Notes under the pieces: model-generated | Seen by the model: the letters and a program-made list of their open reading frames with translations, nothing else | The model's database searches: none | What the model was told of the DNA's origin: nothing | Shown: positions 34,459 to 44,106 of the stretch, piece by piece | How positions within the stretch are numbered: position 1 is the stretch's first letter | Layout: the number at the start of each line of letters is the position of its first letter | Translations under genes and position numbers: made by a program | NCBI GenBank assembly: GCA_027319095.1 | Contig: DAHVNW010000014.1 | Span: forward strand, 1-45,074 | Direction: 5' to 3' | DNA length: 45,074 bases | DNA from: a bacterium | GTDB taxonomy: Bacteria > SZUA-79 > Acidulodesulfobacterales > Acidulodesulfobacteraceae

Positions 34459-37140
34459 TTAATGCGCTTGAGCCCAGTTTTTAGCGACGCCTGTATTAAC
34501 GGCCAAAGGAACCTCGGATAAGAGGTTATCCGCAGTCATTAATGGAATGACGATATTTTTAACATCGTTTACAACTTGTTCTTCGACTTCGAATATCAGT
34601 TCGTCGTGAACCTGAAGAATCATTTTTGCCGATTTTTTTAAATCGGAATCGTTTTGAAGGCTTTTATGAATATTTATCATTGCTATCTTAATTATATCTG
34701 CCGCAGTGCCTTGAATAGGAGCATTAATTGCCGCTCTTTCGGAAAACGAAGCTAAATTTTTGATTTTGGAATTAATATTTCCTATATAGCATCTTCTGCC
34801 GAAAGCCGTTCTGACAAAGCCGCCTGACCTTGCTTCGCCTATTGTTTTTTCCATATAGTCTTTAATGGCCGGATGATTTTTGAAATATAAATCTATATAG
34901 GCTTTTGCCTCTTCTGCGGAAATACCGAGTTCTTTAGACAGGCCGAAAGGGCTCATGCCGTAAATTATTCCAAAATTAATTACCTTTGCCTTTCTTCTCA
35001 TTGCCGCGTCGACTTTGGAAAGATTGACCTTAAAAATTTCCGATGCCGTTTTTGAATGAATATCTTCATTATTTTTAAAACTTTCAATCAATGCCTTATC
35101 TCTGGAAATAGACGCCATAACCCTTAAATCGATTTGCGAATAATCGGCGGACAACAAAAGGCAGCCTTCCTTTGCGATGAAAGACTCCCTGATTTTTCCG
35201 CCTTCTATTCCGGAAACGGGAATATTTTGAAGGTTGGGGCTCTGGCTGGCAAGCCTGCCGGTAGAAGTGGTTATCTGGGAAAAAAACGTATGCACCCTGC
35301 CGTTTTTATCGATTTCCCTTAAAAGAACGTCCACGAACGAGGTCTTTAGTTTGACTTTGTTTCTATAAGACATTAGGCTGTCTATAAATAAAAGATAATC
35401 TTGAACTGTTTTATCGCCGCCGCCTCCGTTTCCAAAAAGCATTTCTAACTCGGATTTTAACGTCTGAAGGACTTCTATATCGGTGCTGTTTTTTTTGACC
35501 CTTTTAAATTTCATCTCATCGAACATAACTTCGCTAAGCTGTTTGGGGGAATTAATGTTAAATTCCCTCCCCGCAATTTTATGTATAATATTAGTTAATT
35601 TTTTTGAATCTAAATCCAAAGAAACCGATAGAGACATAAGCATGTCTTTATCTACCTCAAAACCGGTTTTTTCCATTTCCAAGAGCACGGCGGAAAGAGG
35701 CATATCGACGTCGTAAAACAGCCTGTTTAAGTCGGAATCTTTTTCTAATTCCGACTTTAGTATTTTGAACAGATAATAAGCCTTATAAGCATAATTGTTT
35801 AATTCTTGCGGTTGGACGGCCGCAAGCCGGTCTTTAAATTCGGTTTCTATGTCCATAAAACTATGTGAATGTTTTATGGGGTTTAAAAGATAGGAAGCAA
35901 TTTTTATATCGAAATAAAGATTGTTTAACTCTATTCCGTTATTTTCTAAAAATAGTTTTATGTCGTTAAGCCCGTAACCTACCTTAAAAACCGAATTATC
36001 ATTAAATAAATTTATAATCATTTTGTCGCCTAAAATATCTTTAAAATTGATTACCTTTGAGCCGGTTTCTTTCGAAAATATATAAACGGCATTCGACTCG
36101 CCGTCGAACAGCTCTTTATTTTTATCGCTAAAATCTATATAAATAGAAAGAGATTCATCGTCTTCTGAAATATTAATGGCCGGATGATTATCCGGATTTT
36201 TTTCTTTCCCGTTTATTTCACCCAGGTCTTTAATTAAGGAATTAAACTCAAGTTCTTTAAAAACATCGTAAAGCCCTTCTTTGTTCTTTTCTTTTAATAA
36301 AAAATCTTCAAGCGAATTAAATTTTTTATTATTTTCGGCTGAAATTTCGGAAAAAGGCGTAAAATATGCTTTTTTTAAATCTATATCTTGATAAAACGAT
36401 GCAAGCTCCAAACTTTTATATGCGTCTTCCATATAAATAGACAATAACTCTTTAAGTTTTGCCTTTCTAATAAAATCTAAATTTTTATAAATACCGGCTA
36501 AATTATGGTAGTCTTTTATCAGGCTAAAAGCGGTTTTATCCCCTATTCCCTTAATTCCCGGTATATTATCCGACGCATCTCCCATAAGCGCCAAAACATA
36601 CCTGTATTCTTCCGGTTTTATCCCGTTTTCTTCCTCGAAGCTTTTATCGGTTATAATTTTATTTTTAAGGGCATCGTATATAAAAACCTTGTCGGATAAC
36701 AACTGCTTTAAATCCTTATCGCTGCTTACTATGCAAATAATTACCGAACTTCCCTCGAATATTTTAACGATGCGCGCAATTAGATCATCGGCTTCATAAC
36801 CGTCAAGCCTGAATGTTTCAAATCCCAGCAGGTAAGAAATACCGGTAAGATAACCCACCTGCGAAACTAAGTCTTCAGGCATGCCTTTTCTGTTTGCTTT
36901 ATATGCTTCGTACGACTGCTTCCTAAAACTCTCTTTAGAGTCGAAAAGGCAGGCCCCATATTTTATATCAGATTCTTTAATCAACTTCATAAGCATTCTG
37001 GTATATCCCAAAGCGGCGCCGGTCGGATTGCCTTTAGAATTTGTGAGCGGAGGGAGGGCATAATATGCCCTATAAAAATAGGAGCTCGAATCTATTAAAA
37101 AAAGATCGGCTTTAATGCCGTCTTTTAGGTTTTTATCCAT
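34459..37140 (-). CDS. polA: DNA polymerase I with degenerate proofreading domain
   Basis: The 893-residue protein has an N-terminal 5' nuclease (FLIDSSSYFYRAYYALPPL, YEADDLIARI, GDASDNIPGIKGIG), a middle exonuclease-like domain (about 320-480) and a polymerase domain with motif A (SADYSQIDLRVMAS), motif B (RRKAKVINFGIIYG) and motif C (QVHDELIFEV). The three exonuclease motifs have lost their acids: IDFSDK in place of DTE, GYGLNDIKLF in place of the N-x3-D motif, and NYAYKAYYLF in place of Y-x3-D. It is therefore expected to lack 3'-5' proofreading. It overlaps the RDD protein gene by 8 bases. Confidence 0.94.
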   Translation of the reverse strand: MDKNLKDGIKADLFLIDSSSYFYRAYYALPPLTNSKGNPTGAALGYTRMLMKLIKESDIKYGACLFDSKESFRKQSYEAYKANRKGMPEDLVSQVGYLTGISYLLGFETFRLDGYEADDLIARIVKIFEGSSVIICIVSSDKDLKQLLSDKVFIYDALKNKIITDKSFEEENGIKPEEYRYVLALMGDASDNIPGIKGIGDKTAFSLIKDYHNLAGIYKNLDFIRKAKLKELLSIYMEDAYKSLELASFYQDIDLKKAYFTPFSEISAENNKKFNSLEDFLLKEKNKEGLYDVFKELEFNSLIKDLGEINGKEKNPDNHPAINISEDDESLSIYIDFSDKNKELFDGESNAVYIFSKETGSKVINFKDILGDKMIINLFNDNSVFKVGYGLNDIKLFLENNGIELNNLYFDIKIASYLLNPIKHSHSFMDIETEFKDRLAAVQPQELNNYAYKAYYLFKILKSELEKDSDLNRLFYDVDMPLSAVLLEMEKTGFEVDKDMLMSLSVSLDLDSKKLTNIIHKIAGREFNINSPKQLSEVMFDEMKFKRVKKNSTDIEVLQTLKSELEMLFGNGGGGDKTVQDYLLFIDSLMSYRNKVKLKTSFVDVLLREIDKNGRVHTFFSQITTSTGRLASQSPNLQNIPVSGIEGGKIRESFIAKEGCLLLSADYSQIDLRVMASISRDKALIESFKNNEDIHSKTASEIFKVNLSKVDAAMRRKAKVINFGIIYGMSPFGLSKELGISAEEAKAYIDLYFKNHPAIKDYMEKTIGEARSGGFVRTAFGRRCYIGNINSKIKNLASFSERAAINAPIQGTAADIIKIAMINIHKSLQNDSDLKKSAKMILQVHDELIFEVEEQVVNDVKNIVIPLMTADNLLSEVPLAVNTGVAKNWAQAH

Positions 37141-37552
37141 GTTTTTGGACGTCTATTACCCGGGTAAAAGCAAACCTGTCCCCAATTCTTTCGCCTTCGG
37201 GGCTTTTTATAATAAAATATATTTCGGTTGCATATATAACCAAACTTACGGTTACAAGAAGAAAGTAGCCGACGAACGGAATAAAAGCAAAGAGCATCGG
37301 AACGGCGACAAAAGAATTTCTTATTATGGATTCTTTAAACTCCGGCTGTTTTTCATCAAGAACGGTTATCACTTTTAAGCCTATAATTCTTTTACCCAGA
37401 CTCGCACCGTCAAAAAACCCGTCGGAAATTAAAATATAAAGAACTCCCGCAAGGTAACCGTAAGGATAAAACATTTCGCTTAAAAAACCGAAAATTAACA
37501 AATCTATTGTTTTTGCTATAAACCTGTGAAGAACGTTAGCTTTTTTATCCAT
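37133..37552 (-). CDS. RDD family membrane protein
   Basis: The 139-residue protein has the RDD layout: RFIAKTIDLLIFG at the N-terminus (Arg and Asp in helix 1), then GASLGKRIIGLKV, and a C-terminal pair of helices ending RIGDRFAFTRVI. Three or four membrane segments are predicted. RDD proteins are uncharacterised or act in Na+/K+ antiport. Its stop overlaps the start of polA; it lies 22 bases after the AhbD gene. Confidence 0.78.
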   Translation of the reverse strand: MDKKANVLHRFIAKTIDLLIFGFLSEMFYPYGYLAGVLYILISDGFFDGASLGKRIIGLKVITVLDEKQPEFKESIIRNSFVAVPMLFAFIPFVGYFLLVTVSLVIYATEIYFIIKSPEGERIGDRFAFTRVIDVQKHG

Positions 37553-37574
37553 AAATTAATTTATCCTAAAAAAA

Positions 37575-38765
37575 TTATTTATCCCTCGTTAAAACGGTTC
37601 TGCTTCTTACCGGCTCATAGATGCAGTAAGGCTCTTCTTCCATATAGTTTCCTTTTTCGTAATAAGCCCTTGCCCTGCATCCTTCGCATACTTTTTTGTA
37701 TTCGCAAATTCCGCATTTTCCCTTTAAAAGTTCCGTGTCCCTTAAATTAAGAAAAACCTCCGAGCCGCTCCAAATTTCCTCTGCAGATTGCTTGGTAACA
37801 TCTCCCGCCTGAACCGGAAGATAACCGCAGGGCTGAACTATACCTTTTCTTGAAATAAACATAACGCCGCTTCCGGCCAGACAACCTTTGGTCACCGCAT
37901 TCATGCCGTGCGTTTCAGGAGTTATTTTAATGCCGGCATCTTTTGCCTTTTTATGCATTATCCTAAAAAAATGAGGGGCGCAAGTCGCTTTAAGCTCCAT
38001 TTTGCCCTTTAATTCCATAGTCTTATCGTAAAACCACGAAAGTATATCTTCGTATTTTTGCTTATCCAACATTTGAGAATCGGCTATCTGGACTCCGCAT
38101 CCCACAGGCACGAGCATAAATATATGAAGCGCTTTTATGTTGTTTTTCAAAGCCAATTCAAGAATATCCTTTACTTCATTTTCGTTATGCCTTGATATGG
38201 TAGTATTTATTTGAACCTCTATTCCTTCGTTTTGCAAATTTTTTATTCCGTTAAAAGCGCTGTCGAAAGAGCCTGGTATCATCCTAAAAGTATCGTGGGT
38301 GCGCGCGTTAGAACCGTCAAGACTTATGGAAACTCTTTTTATTCCGCTTTCCTTAATGCGTTTTGCCGTACCTGCGTCAACAAGGGTTCCATTAGTTGCA
38401 AGGGCTACCCTTAAACCTTTTCCGGCGGCATATCCTGCTATTTCAAAAATATCGTCCCTGTAAAGCGGTTCTCCTCCTGTTAAAATTAGTATAGGGCTGC
38501 TAAACGTGCAAAGTTCGTCAATCACGTTAAAACATTTTTCGGTGGGAAGCTCGTCTTCCTGTCTTTCGGTCCTGGCCTCCGCCCTGCAATGGATACATTT
38601 TAAATTACATCTTGCGGTAAGTTCCCAGAAAACCAATCTTAGTTCGTTTTTTTTCGGCATCCCGCCATGCATAGCGCCCGGATATCCGCCCTGTCCGGCA
38701 GTATTCCCCATATTGGAAGGGCGGCTCAAGAAATGCCGGGCATCGGTATTATTATTTTGCATCAT
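37575..38765 (-). CDS. ahbD: AhbD, heme synthase of the siroheme pathway
   Basis: AhbD is a radical SAM enzyme that turns Fe-coproporphyrin III into heme b by oxidative decarboxylation. The 396-residue product has WELTARCNLKCIHCRAEA (radical SAM cluster), GGEPLYRDDIFEIAGYA, INTTISRHN, KATCAPHFFRI, THGMNAVTKGCLAG and the C-terminal SPASM cysteines (CGICEYKKVCEGCRARAY), all AhbD features. The ATG at 38765 follows AGGAG by 7 bases; the frame from 38780 starts within that site. It overlaps ahbC by 14 bases. Confidence 0.9.
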   Translation of the reverse strand: MMQNNNTDARHFLSRPSNMGNTAGQGGYPGAMHGGMPKKNELRLVFWELTARCNLKCIHCRAEARTERQEDELPTEKCFNVIDELCTFSSPILILTGGEPLYRDDIFEIAGYAAGKGLRVALATNGTLVDAGTAKRIKESGIKRVSISLDGSNARTHDTFRMIPGSFDSAFNGIKNLQNEGIEVQINTTISRHNENEVKDILELALKNNIKALHIFMLVPVGCGVQIADSQMLDKQKYEDILSWFYDKTMELKGKMELKATCAPHFFRIMHKKAKDAGIKITPETHGMNAVTKGCLAGSGVMFISRKGIVQPCGYLPVQAGDVTKQSAEEIWSGSEVFLNLRDTELLKGKCGICEYKKVCEGCRARAYYEKGNYMEEEPYCIYEPVRSRTVLTRDK

Positions 38766-39945
38766 CGTATATCTCCTCATCCGTCAAATAACAAGCAGGG
38801 TCAGGCGCCCATAAATCGCCCTCTTTAGCTTCAGACCTTACGCGAAAATTACCGTTACAAATATCGAGCCATTTACAGTTTTTACACTTTCCCTTTACGT
38901 ATTCCTTTTTGTTTTTAAGCTGTTTCATTAACGGATTGGAGGTATCCGTCCAAATTTCGCTGAATTTTCTTTCTTTGACGTTTCCGAAGGAATTATGCCT
39001 CCAAAACTGGTCTGCATAGACTTCGCCGTTCCAGCTTACGCATCCTATTCCAACCCCGGAACTGTTGCCGCCGTTCATTTTAAGCAGGCTCATGACATTA
39101 GCCGCTTCTTCCGTTTTTCCTTCTTTTAAAAGCTTTAGGTAAATATAAGGGCCGTCGGCATGATTATCGACGGTAAGGACCTCTTTTTGATTATCTCTGG
39201 AATATACTTCTTTAGTAAATTCAAGTATAGTATCGACGGTGTTTCTCGTTTCTTCGTGAGATAAATCTTCTTCCATCAACTTAGTTCCTCTTCCCGAATA
39301 AACAAGGTGATAAAAGCATACTCTTGGAATATTTTCTTCTTCCAGCAATTTAAAAATACCAGGAATTTCGCCGGCGTTTCTTTTATTTATGGTAAATCTA
39401 AGCCCTACCTTGATTCCTGCTTCTTTAGCATAGTTTATGCCGTTAATCGCTTCCTTAAAAGCGCCTTTTTTGCCCCTGAACCTGTCGTGTACGGATTCGA
39501 GCCCGTCAAGGCTTATGCCTACATACGACAAGCCGACTTTTTTTAATTCCAGGGCAAGTTCTTTAGTTATAAGGGTGCCGTTTGTAGAAATAACCGCCCT
39601 CATGCCTTTCGACTTTGCATAAAAACACAGGTCGAGAAAATGTGGATGCATTAAAGGTTCGCCTCCCGAAAAAAGCATAACCGGCGACCCGAAAGCGGAA
39701 ACGTCATCTATGAAAGCCTTTCCTTCTTCAAGCGAAAGCTCGTCGTTGTACTGAACGTTTTTAGACTGGGAATAGCAGTGAACGCAGTTTAGATTGCATG
39801 TTCTCGTCATATTCCAGACTATTACCGGTTTTTTATCTTCCGAAAACTGCAAAAGATGCGAGGGCAGCTTGCTCGACATGCGCCCGTACCTAATAGCATC
39901 AGAAGCATGAACGCCGCCGCAGTAAAGTTTCGAAATTCCTATCAT
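38752..39945 (-). CDS. ahbC: AhbC, 12,18-didecarboxysiroheme deacetylase
   Basis: AhbC removes two acetate side chains from didecarboxysiroheme to give Fe-coproporphyrin III. The 397-residue product starts MIGISKLYCGG...LPSHLLQFSEDKKPVIVWNMTRTCNLNCVHCYS, the AhbC hallmark with its radical SAM Cys triad, then LFSGGEPLMHPHF and C-terminal auxiliary cluster cysteines (CKNCKWLDICNGN). It is encoded between cobA-hemD and ahbD in the order of the pathway. ahbA and ahbB, needed for the first step, are not in the window. Confidence 0.92.
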   Translation of the reverse strand: MIGISKLYCGGVHASDAIRYGRMSSKLPSHLLQFSEDKKPVIVWNMTRTCNLNCVHCYSQSKNVQYNDELSLEEGKAFIDDVSAFGSPVMLFSGGEPLMHPHFLDLCFYAKSKGMRAVISTNGTLITKELALELKKVGLSYVGISLDGLESVHDRFRGKKGAFKEAINGINYAKEAGIKVGLRFTINKRNAGEIPGIFKLLEEENIPRVCFYHLVYSGRGTKLMEEDLSHEETRNTVDTILEFTKEVYSRDNQKEVLTVDNHADGPYIYLKLLKEGKTEEAANVMSLLKMNGGNSSGVGIGCVSWNGEVYADQFWRHNSFGNVKERKFSEIWTDTSNPLMKQLKNKKEYVKGKCKNCKWLDICNGNFRVRSEAKEGDLWAPDPACYLTDEEIYDDAK

Positions 39946-39961
39946 TTATATCGTTTCCTTT

Positions 39962-41641
39962 TTACTTTTTTATTTTTCTATCGGCAATTTTTGGTTTTAA
40001 TGTATTATAAAATTCTACTATGCCGTCGACCAAAGAATCTATATTAACGTCTTTAGATATTATATCAGATTTTATACCGAATCCCAACGCATACTCGGCA
40101 GTCTTTTTTCCTATGCTTGCAAATCTGACGCCTGACCTTATAACTTTTTTTAAAAGCCCTTTTTCGATATTTTCCAGCTCCTTAGTAAAATTCTCGACTG
40201 TTGAATAGCTCGTAAAAGTTACGATAAGCGATTTTAAGTCTAAATTATCCGGCAAACCTATATTTTTACCAATTTTTTTATTTTCATTAAACGCAAAAAT
40301 TTTGCCCAGCGATTCTTTCGAATCTTCCGGCAATACGGTTTCGTAAACCGGCAAATTTTCTAAATCGGATCCTTTAGACTCGAGAAATTCGGGAAGTTCT
40401 CTATTAATTTTTAAAGCCTGGGGAAAAAGAATTTTTTTTCCATTAAGGTCGGTATCTTTTAATATGTCTATTATTCCTGTCTGCGAAGGTTCGGTTGGAA
40501 CAATATCTGGAACTATACCATATTTTTTCAACTCGGAAGAAGAAACTTTGCCTAAGGAAATAATTTTCTTGCCGGAAAGCGCTCTGACATCGATTCCTTT
40601 TGAAAAATAATGTTCAAAAAATGCTGAAACAGCGTTTGCGCTGGTAAAAATAAGATAGTCGTATTTTCCGATATTTTCAACCGCACTATCGATTTTAGCC
40701 ATATTTACGCCGTCGCCGTCTTTCAAAATCTTTATAAGCGGCAGGCTAATTACAAAAGCGCCGAGTTTTTTAAGTTTCTCCGACAGGGTATCTGTCGTCT
40801 GCCCCTCGCCTCTGGTAACAATCACTTTTAAACCGGATAACGGCCTGTTCTCGAACCAATTTAACGCGTTTCTCAATTTTACTACATTGCCTACTATTAA
40901 TATAAGCGGGCTTTTAAATCCCCTTTTTTCGGTTTCGCCCGCTATAGTGCCTAACGTTGCGGCCGCGGCTTTTTGATTTAATGTAGTCCCTTCCTGAATA
41001 ACGGCACATGGAGTATTTTTATCCTTTCCGGCTTTAATTAAATTTTTAGTATTGGAATCTAAATTTTTATATCCCATAAGTATGACTATGGTATCGGCTC
41101 CCGCTAACCCTTTCCAATCTATGGTGCTTTTTTCTTTATGGTCGCCCTCATGTCCGGTAACGATTGCTACGGTAGAAGCATAATCCCTGTGGGTCAAAGG
41201 TATTCCGGCATAAGCCGGAACGGCAAAAGACGACGATATTCCGGGTATTATTTCAAAAGGAATGTTGTCCTTAAAAAGCCTTTCCGCTTCCTCGCCGCCT
41301 CTTCCAAAAAGATAAGGATCTCCTCCTTTAAGCCTTAATACGATATTATTGTTTTTTGCTTTTTCGGCAAGAAGCTCGTTTATGGAATATTGCGACAGAA
41401 CGTGGTTTGAAGACCTTTTTCCCGCATAAATTATTTCGCATCCCTCTTTGGCGTAAGACAATATCTCCTCCGAAATCAAGCTATCATATACTATTACGTC
41501 CGCCTCGCCCAATATCCTTCTCGTTTTTAAAGTAAGGAGTTCCGGATCGCCCGGTCCTGCGCCCGCAAGATAAACTTTCCCCCGTTTAGCGTTGTTCTTA
41601 AGTTCTTGCTTAATATCTTTTTTAATTTCTTTCGCCTTCAT
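39962..41641 (-). CDS. cobA-hemD: uroporphyrinogen-III methyltransferase / uroporphyrinogen-III synthase fusion
   Basis: The 559-residue protein joins two enzymes. The N-terminal SUMT domain (about 18-260: KVYLAGAGPGDPELLTLKTRRIL, VLRLKGGDPYLFGRGGEEAE, GIPLTHRDYASTVAIVTGHE) methylates uroporphyrinogen III towards precorrin-2. The C-terminal half (about 268-550: GLKVIVTRGEGQTTDTLSEKL, YLIFTSANAV, VPTEPSQTGIIDIL) is HemD. One gene thus makes and methylates the macrocycle, feeding siroheme and hence the AhbCD branch. It is 16 bases from ahbC and 57 from hemC. Confidence 0.93.
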   Translation of the reverse strand: MKAKEIKKDIKQELKNNAKRGKVYLAGAGPGDPELLTLKTRRILGEADVIVYDSLISEEILSYAKEGCEIIYAGKRSSNHVLSQYSINELLAEKAKNNNIVLRLKGGDPYLFGRGGEEAERLFKDNIPFEIIPGISSSFAVPAYAGIPLTHRDYASTVAIVTGHEGDHKEKSTIDWKGLAGADTIVILMGYKNLDSNTKNLIKAGKDKNTPCAVIQEGTTLNQKAAAATLGTIAGETEKRGFKSPLILIVGNVVKLRNALNWFENRPLSGLKVIVTRGEGQTTDTLSEKLKKLGAFVISLPLIKILKDGDGVNMAKIDSAVENIGKYDYLIFTSANAVSAFFEHYFSKGIDVRALSGKKIISLGKVSSSELKKYGIVPDIVPTEPSQTGIIDILKDTDLNGKKILFPQALKINRELPEFLESKGSDLENLPVYETVLPEDSKESLGKIFAFNENKKIGKNIGLPDNLDLKSLIVTFTSYSTVENFTKELENIEKGLLKKVIRSGVRFASIGKKTAEYALGFGIKSDIISKDVNIDSLVDGIVEFYNTLKPKIADRKIKK

Positions 41642-41697
41642 TAAAATTTGTACCGTTCTTCTTAAAATAAAAAATTATTAACCATATGTTGTTTTTA

Positions 41698-42663
41698 TTA
41701 GCTATTATTCTTGCTTAATATTTCAAAAGCGCCTTTACTTATTAGTTTTAAAGCTAAACTTTTTCCAGCGCTTTCATAATCGTCTTTTTTACCTTCAAAA
41801 TCCCCCTCTAAATATTCGCCTTGAACGTTAGAAACGAAACCTTTAATACGCAAAACATCGTTTTTAACATAAGCATAGGCTCCCACAGGAGAAGCGCATC
41901 CGCAGTTTAGTTCCCTTATGCAGGCTCTTTCGGCAAAAACAGCCGCATAGGTTTCCTGGTCGTTTAAAGGGGCGATTTTTTCTTTCATATCCTCCCTGCC
42001 GGTTCTATGCTCAATGGCTATTGCGCCCTGACCGCACTGGGGAATAAATTTAACGGGGTCTAAATATACGCCTATGTTATTTTCGAGATCAAGCCTTATT
42101 AGTCCGGAAGAGGACAAAACTATAGCATCGAAAAAACCTTTTTTAAGCTTCTCTATCCTCGTATCTATGTTTCCCCTTAACGGTTCGAATATAAAGTCGT
42201 CTCTTAATCTTGCCATTAAAGACCTTCTTCTTAAGCTTGAAGTTCCCACGATTGCGCTTTTTTTTAACAGTCCCGCAAAATTTCCGGAATAATTTTCTAA
42301 AGATTTTTTAGGTTTAGCGCTTAAAATTACGCAGTCTCTCGGATCGTCCCTTTTTAAAACTGCGCCTAAGGTTAAACCGTCAGGTACGAGCTGCGGAACG
42401 TCTTTTAAGCTGTGAACCGCGATGTCGATTTCTCCGCTAAAAAGCGATTCTTCTATTTCTTTAACAAACAGGCCTTTGCCTCCGAAGCTGCTCAAAGATG
42501 CGTTTAAAATCTTGTCGCCCGATGTTTTTATAGCTATTATTTCTATATCTATGCCTTCATCCTTTGCATTCTTTCCGCTACATTGCGCTGTAAGCCTCTC
42601 TTTCACTAAGTTAGCCTGATACAGCGCAAGCTTACTGCCTCTCGTCCCTATTTTAAGTTTCAA
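41698..42663 (-). CDS. hemC: HemC, hydroxymethylbilane synthase
   Basis: HemC polymerises four porphobilinogen molecules. The 321-residue product has KLKIGTRGSKLALYQANLVKE at the start, VAHSLKDVPQLVPDGL, IVGTSSLRRRSLMARLRDD with the substrate-binding arginines, GQGAIAIEHR and the cofactor-binding Cys in NCGCASPVGA. The length is normal. It lies between hemA and cobA-hemD with a 15-base gap to hemA. Confidence 0.95.
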   Translation of the reverse strand: MKLKIGTRGSKLALYQANLVKERLTAQCSGKNAKDEGIDIEIIAIKTSGDKILNASLSSFGGKGLFVKEIEESLFSGEIDIAVHSLKDVPQLVPDGLTLGAVLKRDDPRDCVILSAKPKKSLENYSGNFAGLLKKSAIVGTSSLRRRSLMARLRDDFIFEPLRGNIDTRIEKLKKGFFDAIVLSSSGLIRLDLENNIGVYLDPVKFIPQCGQGAIAIEHRTGREDMKEKIAPLNDQETYAAVFAERACIRELNCGCASPVGAYAYVKNDVLRIKGFVSNVQGEYLEGDFEGKKDDYESAGKSLALKLISKGAFEILSKNNS

Positions 42664-42678
42664 AATTTACCTTTTATT

Positions 42679-44076
42679 TTATTTCACAAGTTTTATTTTG
42701 GTTTTATTATCCGCCGCTTCTAAGCGGTATTTCCTTGCGGCTTCATTTTCTTTTTCAATCCCGTTTTCGTCTTCCGTTAAATCTATCGAATCTAAGTTAA
42801 AAAGGGCTTTTATAGCCTTAAGCGAATTTACGCCGTCAGTCTCGGAAGAAGATTTTTTAATAAGCATGGTAGGCTCGTGGAGTATCTTGTTGGTCAAAGA
42901 ATTTATTATTAAGTCCTTTTCGTTTTTGTCGCCTATATGCATCGATAATTCCGTTTCGAGTATGTCTTTTATTTTATTTCTTAACGAAATTATAACAGGC
43001 ACCGCATTTAAGGATTCCTTCCAGTCCATAAACTCTTTGGCGGCGATATCTACGAGTTTCTTTGCCTCCTCGGCTTCCTGATTTCTGATTTCCATATTGT
43101 TCTCTATCATCCTGCCGATATCGTCGATATCGAACAGATAGACATTCGGTATCTTATTGATTTCAGGGTCGATATTCCGCGGCATGGAAATATCTATTAA
43201 AAATAACGGCCTTTGTTTTCGTATTTTTATTAGCGGCTTAATATCTTCGTATTTCAAAACATAGTCTTCGGAACCGGTGGAACATAAAACTATATCGAAG
43301 TTCGGAAGAAGCTTATAATATTCCGAAAAATCTATGACGTTTAATTGCTCTTTTTCTGCCACCCCAAAAGATTCCTCTACAAACCTTAGCGCCTTCTCTT
43401 TAGTCCTGTTTGTAATATAAATATTCTTTAACCCGTATTTTATAAAATGTTTCACTGTAAGTTTACCCATCTCTCCGGTTCCCAAAAAAAGAACTTTTTT
43501 TTCTTCCAATACGTTAAAAATCTTCTTCGAAAGCTCAACCGCGGCATAACTGACCGACACAGGGGAAGCCGCTACTTTAGTTTCCGTTCTTACCGTTTTT
43601 GCACAATTAAAAGCCTTATGAAATAATTTGTTTAAAAGCTGTCCGCTTGCTTTTAGCCCGCACGCTTCGTTATATGCCACTTTAAGCTGTCCGAGTATCT
43701 GCGGTTCGCCTACAATCATGGAATCCAAGCTGGACGCTACGCAAAATAAATGCTTTACGGCACCCTCATTTAGGTACATATAAAAAATATCTTCTTTCGC
43801 GGCATCTCCGAAAAAATATTTCGCAACGTAATTTTTAACTACATGTCCGCCTTTACCTGGCGCCCATGAAGACAAACTCATTATAAATTCCGACCTGTTG
43901 CAAGTCGTCAAAACTACTATCTCTTTAATAAAAGGTCTGCCGAATTCGTCTTTTACGGCTAACAGTTCGTTTGTAAAATCCTTTCTCGACTCTAATGAGA
44001 GAAGTTTTTTGGAAACGCTTTCTCTTTCATGTATTTCCGCCGATTTATGACTTAATCCGATTATTAAAATATCCAT
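42679..44076 (-). CDS. hemA: HemA, glutamyl-tRNA reductase
   Basis: HemA commits glutamyl-tRNA to tetrapyrrole synthesis. The 465-residue product has GLSHKSAEIHERE, the catalytic cysteine in VVLTTCNRSEFIM, GEPQILGQLKVAYNEA, the NADPH-binding VLFLGTGEMGKL and the C-terminal dimerisation helices. The C5 pathway is therefore used. The C-terminus is somewhat longer than in E. coli. It follows the HemX/CcsA-like gene after 30 bases. Confidence 0.95.
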   Translation of the reverse strand: MDILIIGLSHKSAEIHERESVSKKLLSLESRKDFTNELLAVKDEFGRPFIKEIVVLTTCNRSEFIMSLSSWAPGKGGHVVKNYVAKYFFGDAAKEDIFYMYLNEGAVKHLFCVASSLDSMIVGEPQILGQLKVAYNEACGLKASGQLLNKLFHKAFNCAKTVRTETKVAASPVSVSYAAVELSKKIFNVLEEKKVLFLGTGEMGKLTVKHFIKYGLKNIYITNRTKEKALRFVEESFGVAEKEQLNVIDFSEYYKLLPNFDIVLCSTGSEDYVLKYEDIKPLIKIRKQRPLFLIDISMPRNIDPEINKIPNVYLFDIDDIGRMIENNMEIRNQEAEEAKKLVDIAAKEFMDWKESLNAVPVIISLRNKIKDILETELSMHIGDKNEKDLIINSLTNKILHEPTMLIKKSSSETDGVNSLKAIKALFNLDSIDLTEDENGIEKENEAARKYRLEAADNKTKIKLVK

Positions 44077-44106
44077 AATATATTATTATAATTATAAAAA
44101 ATTAAT

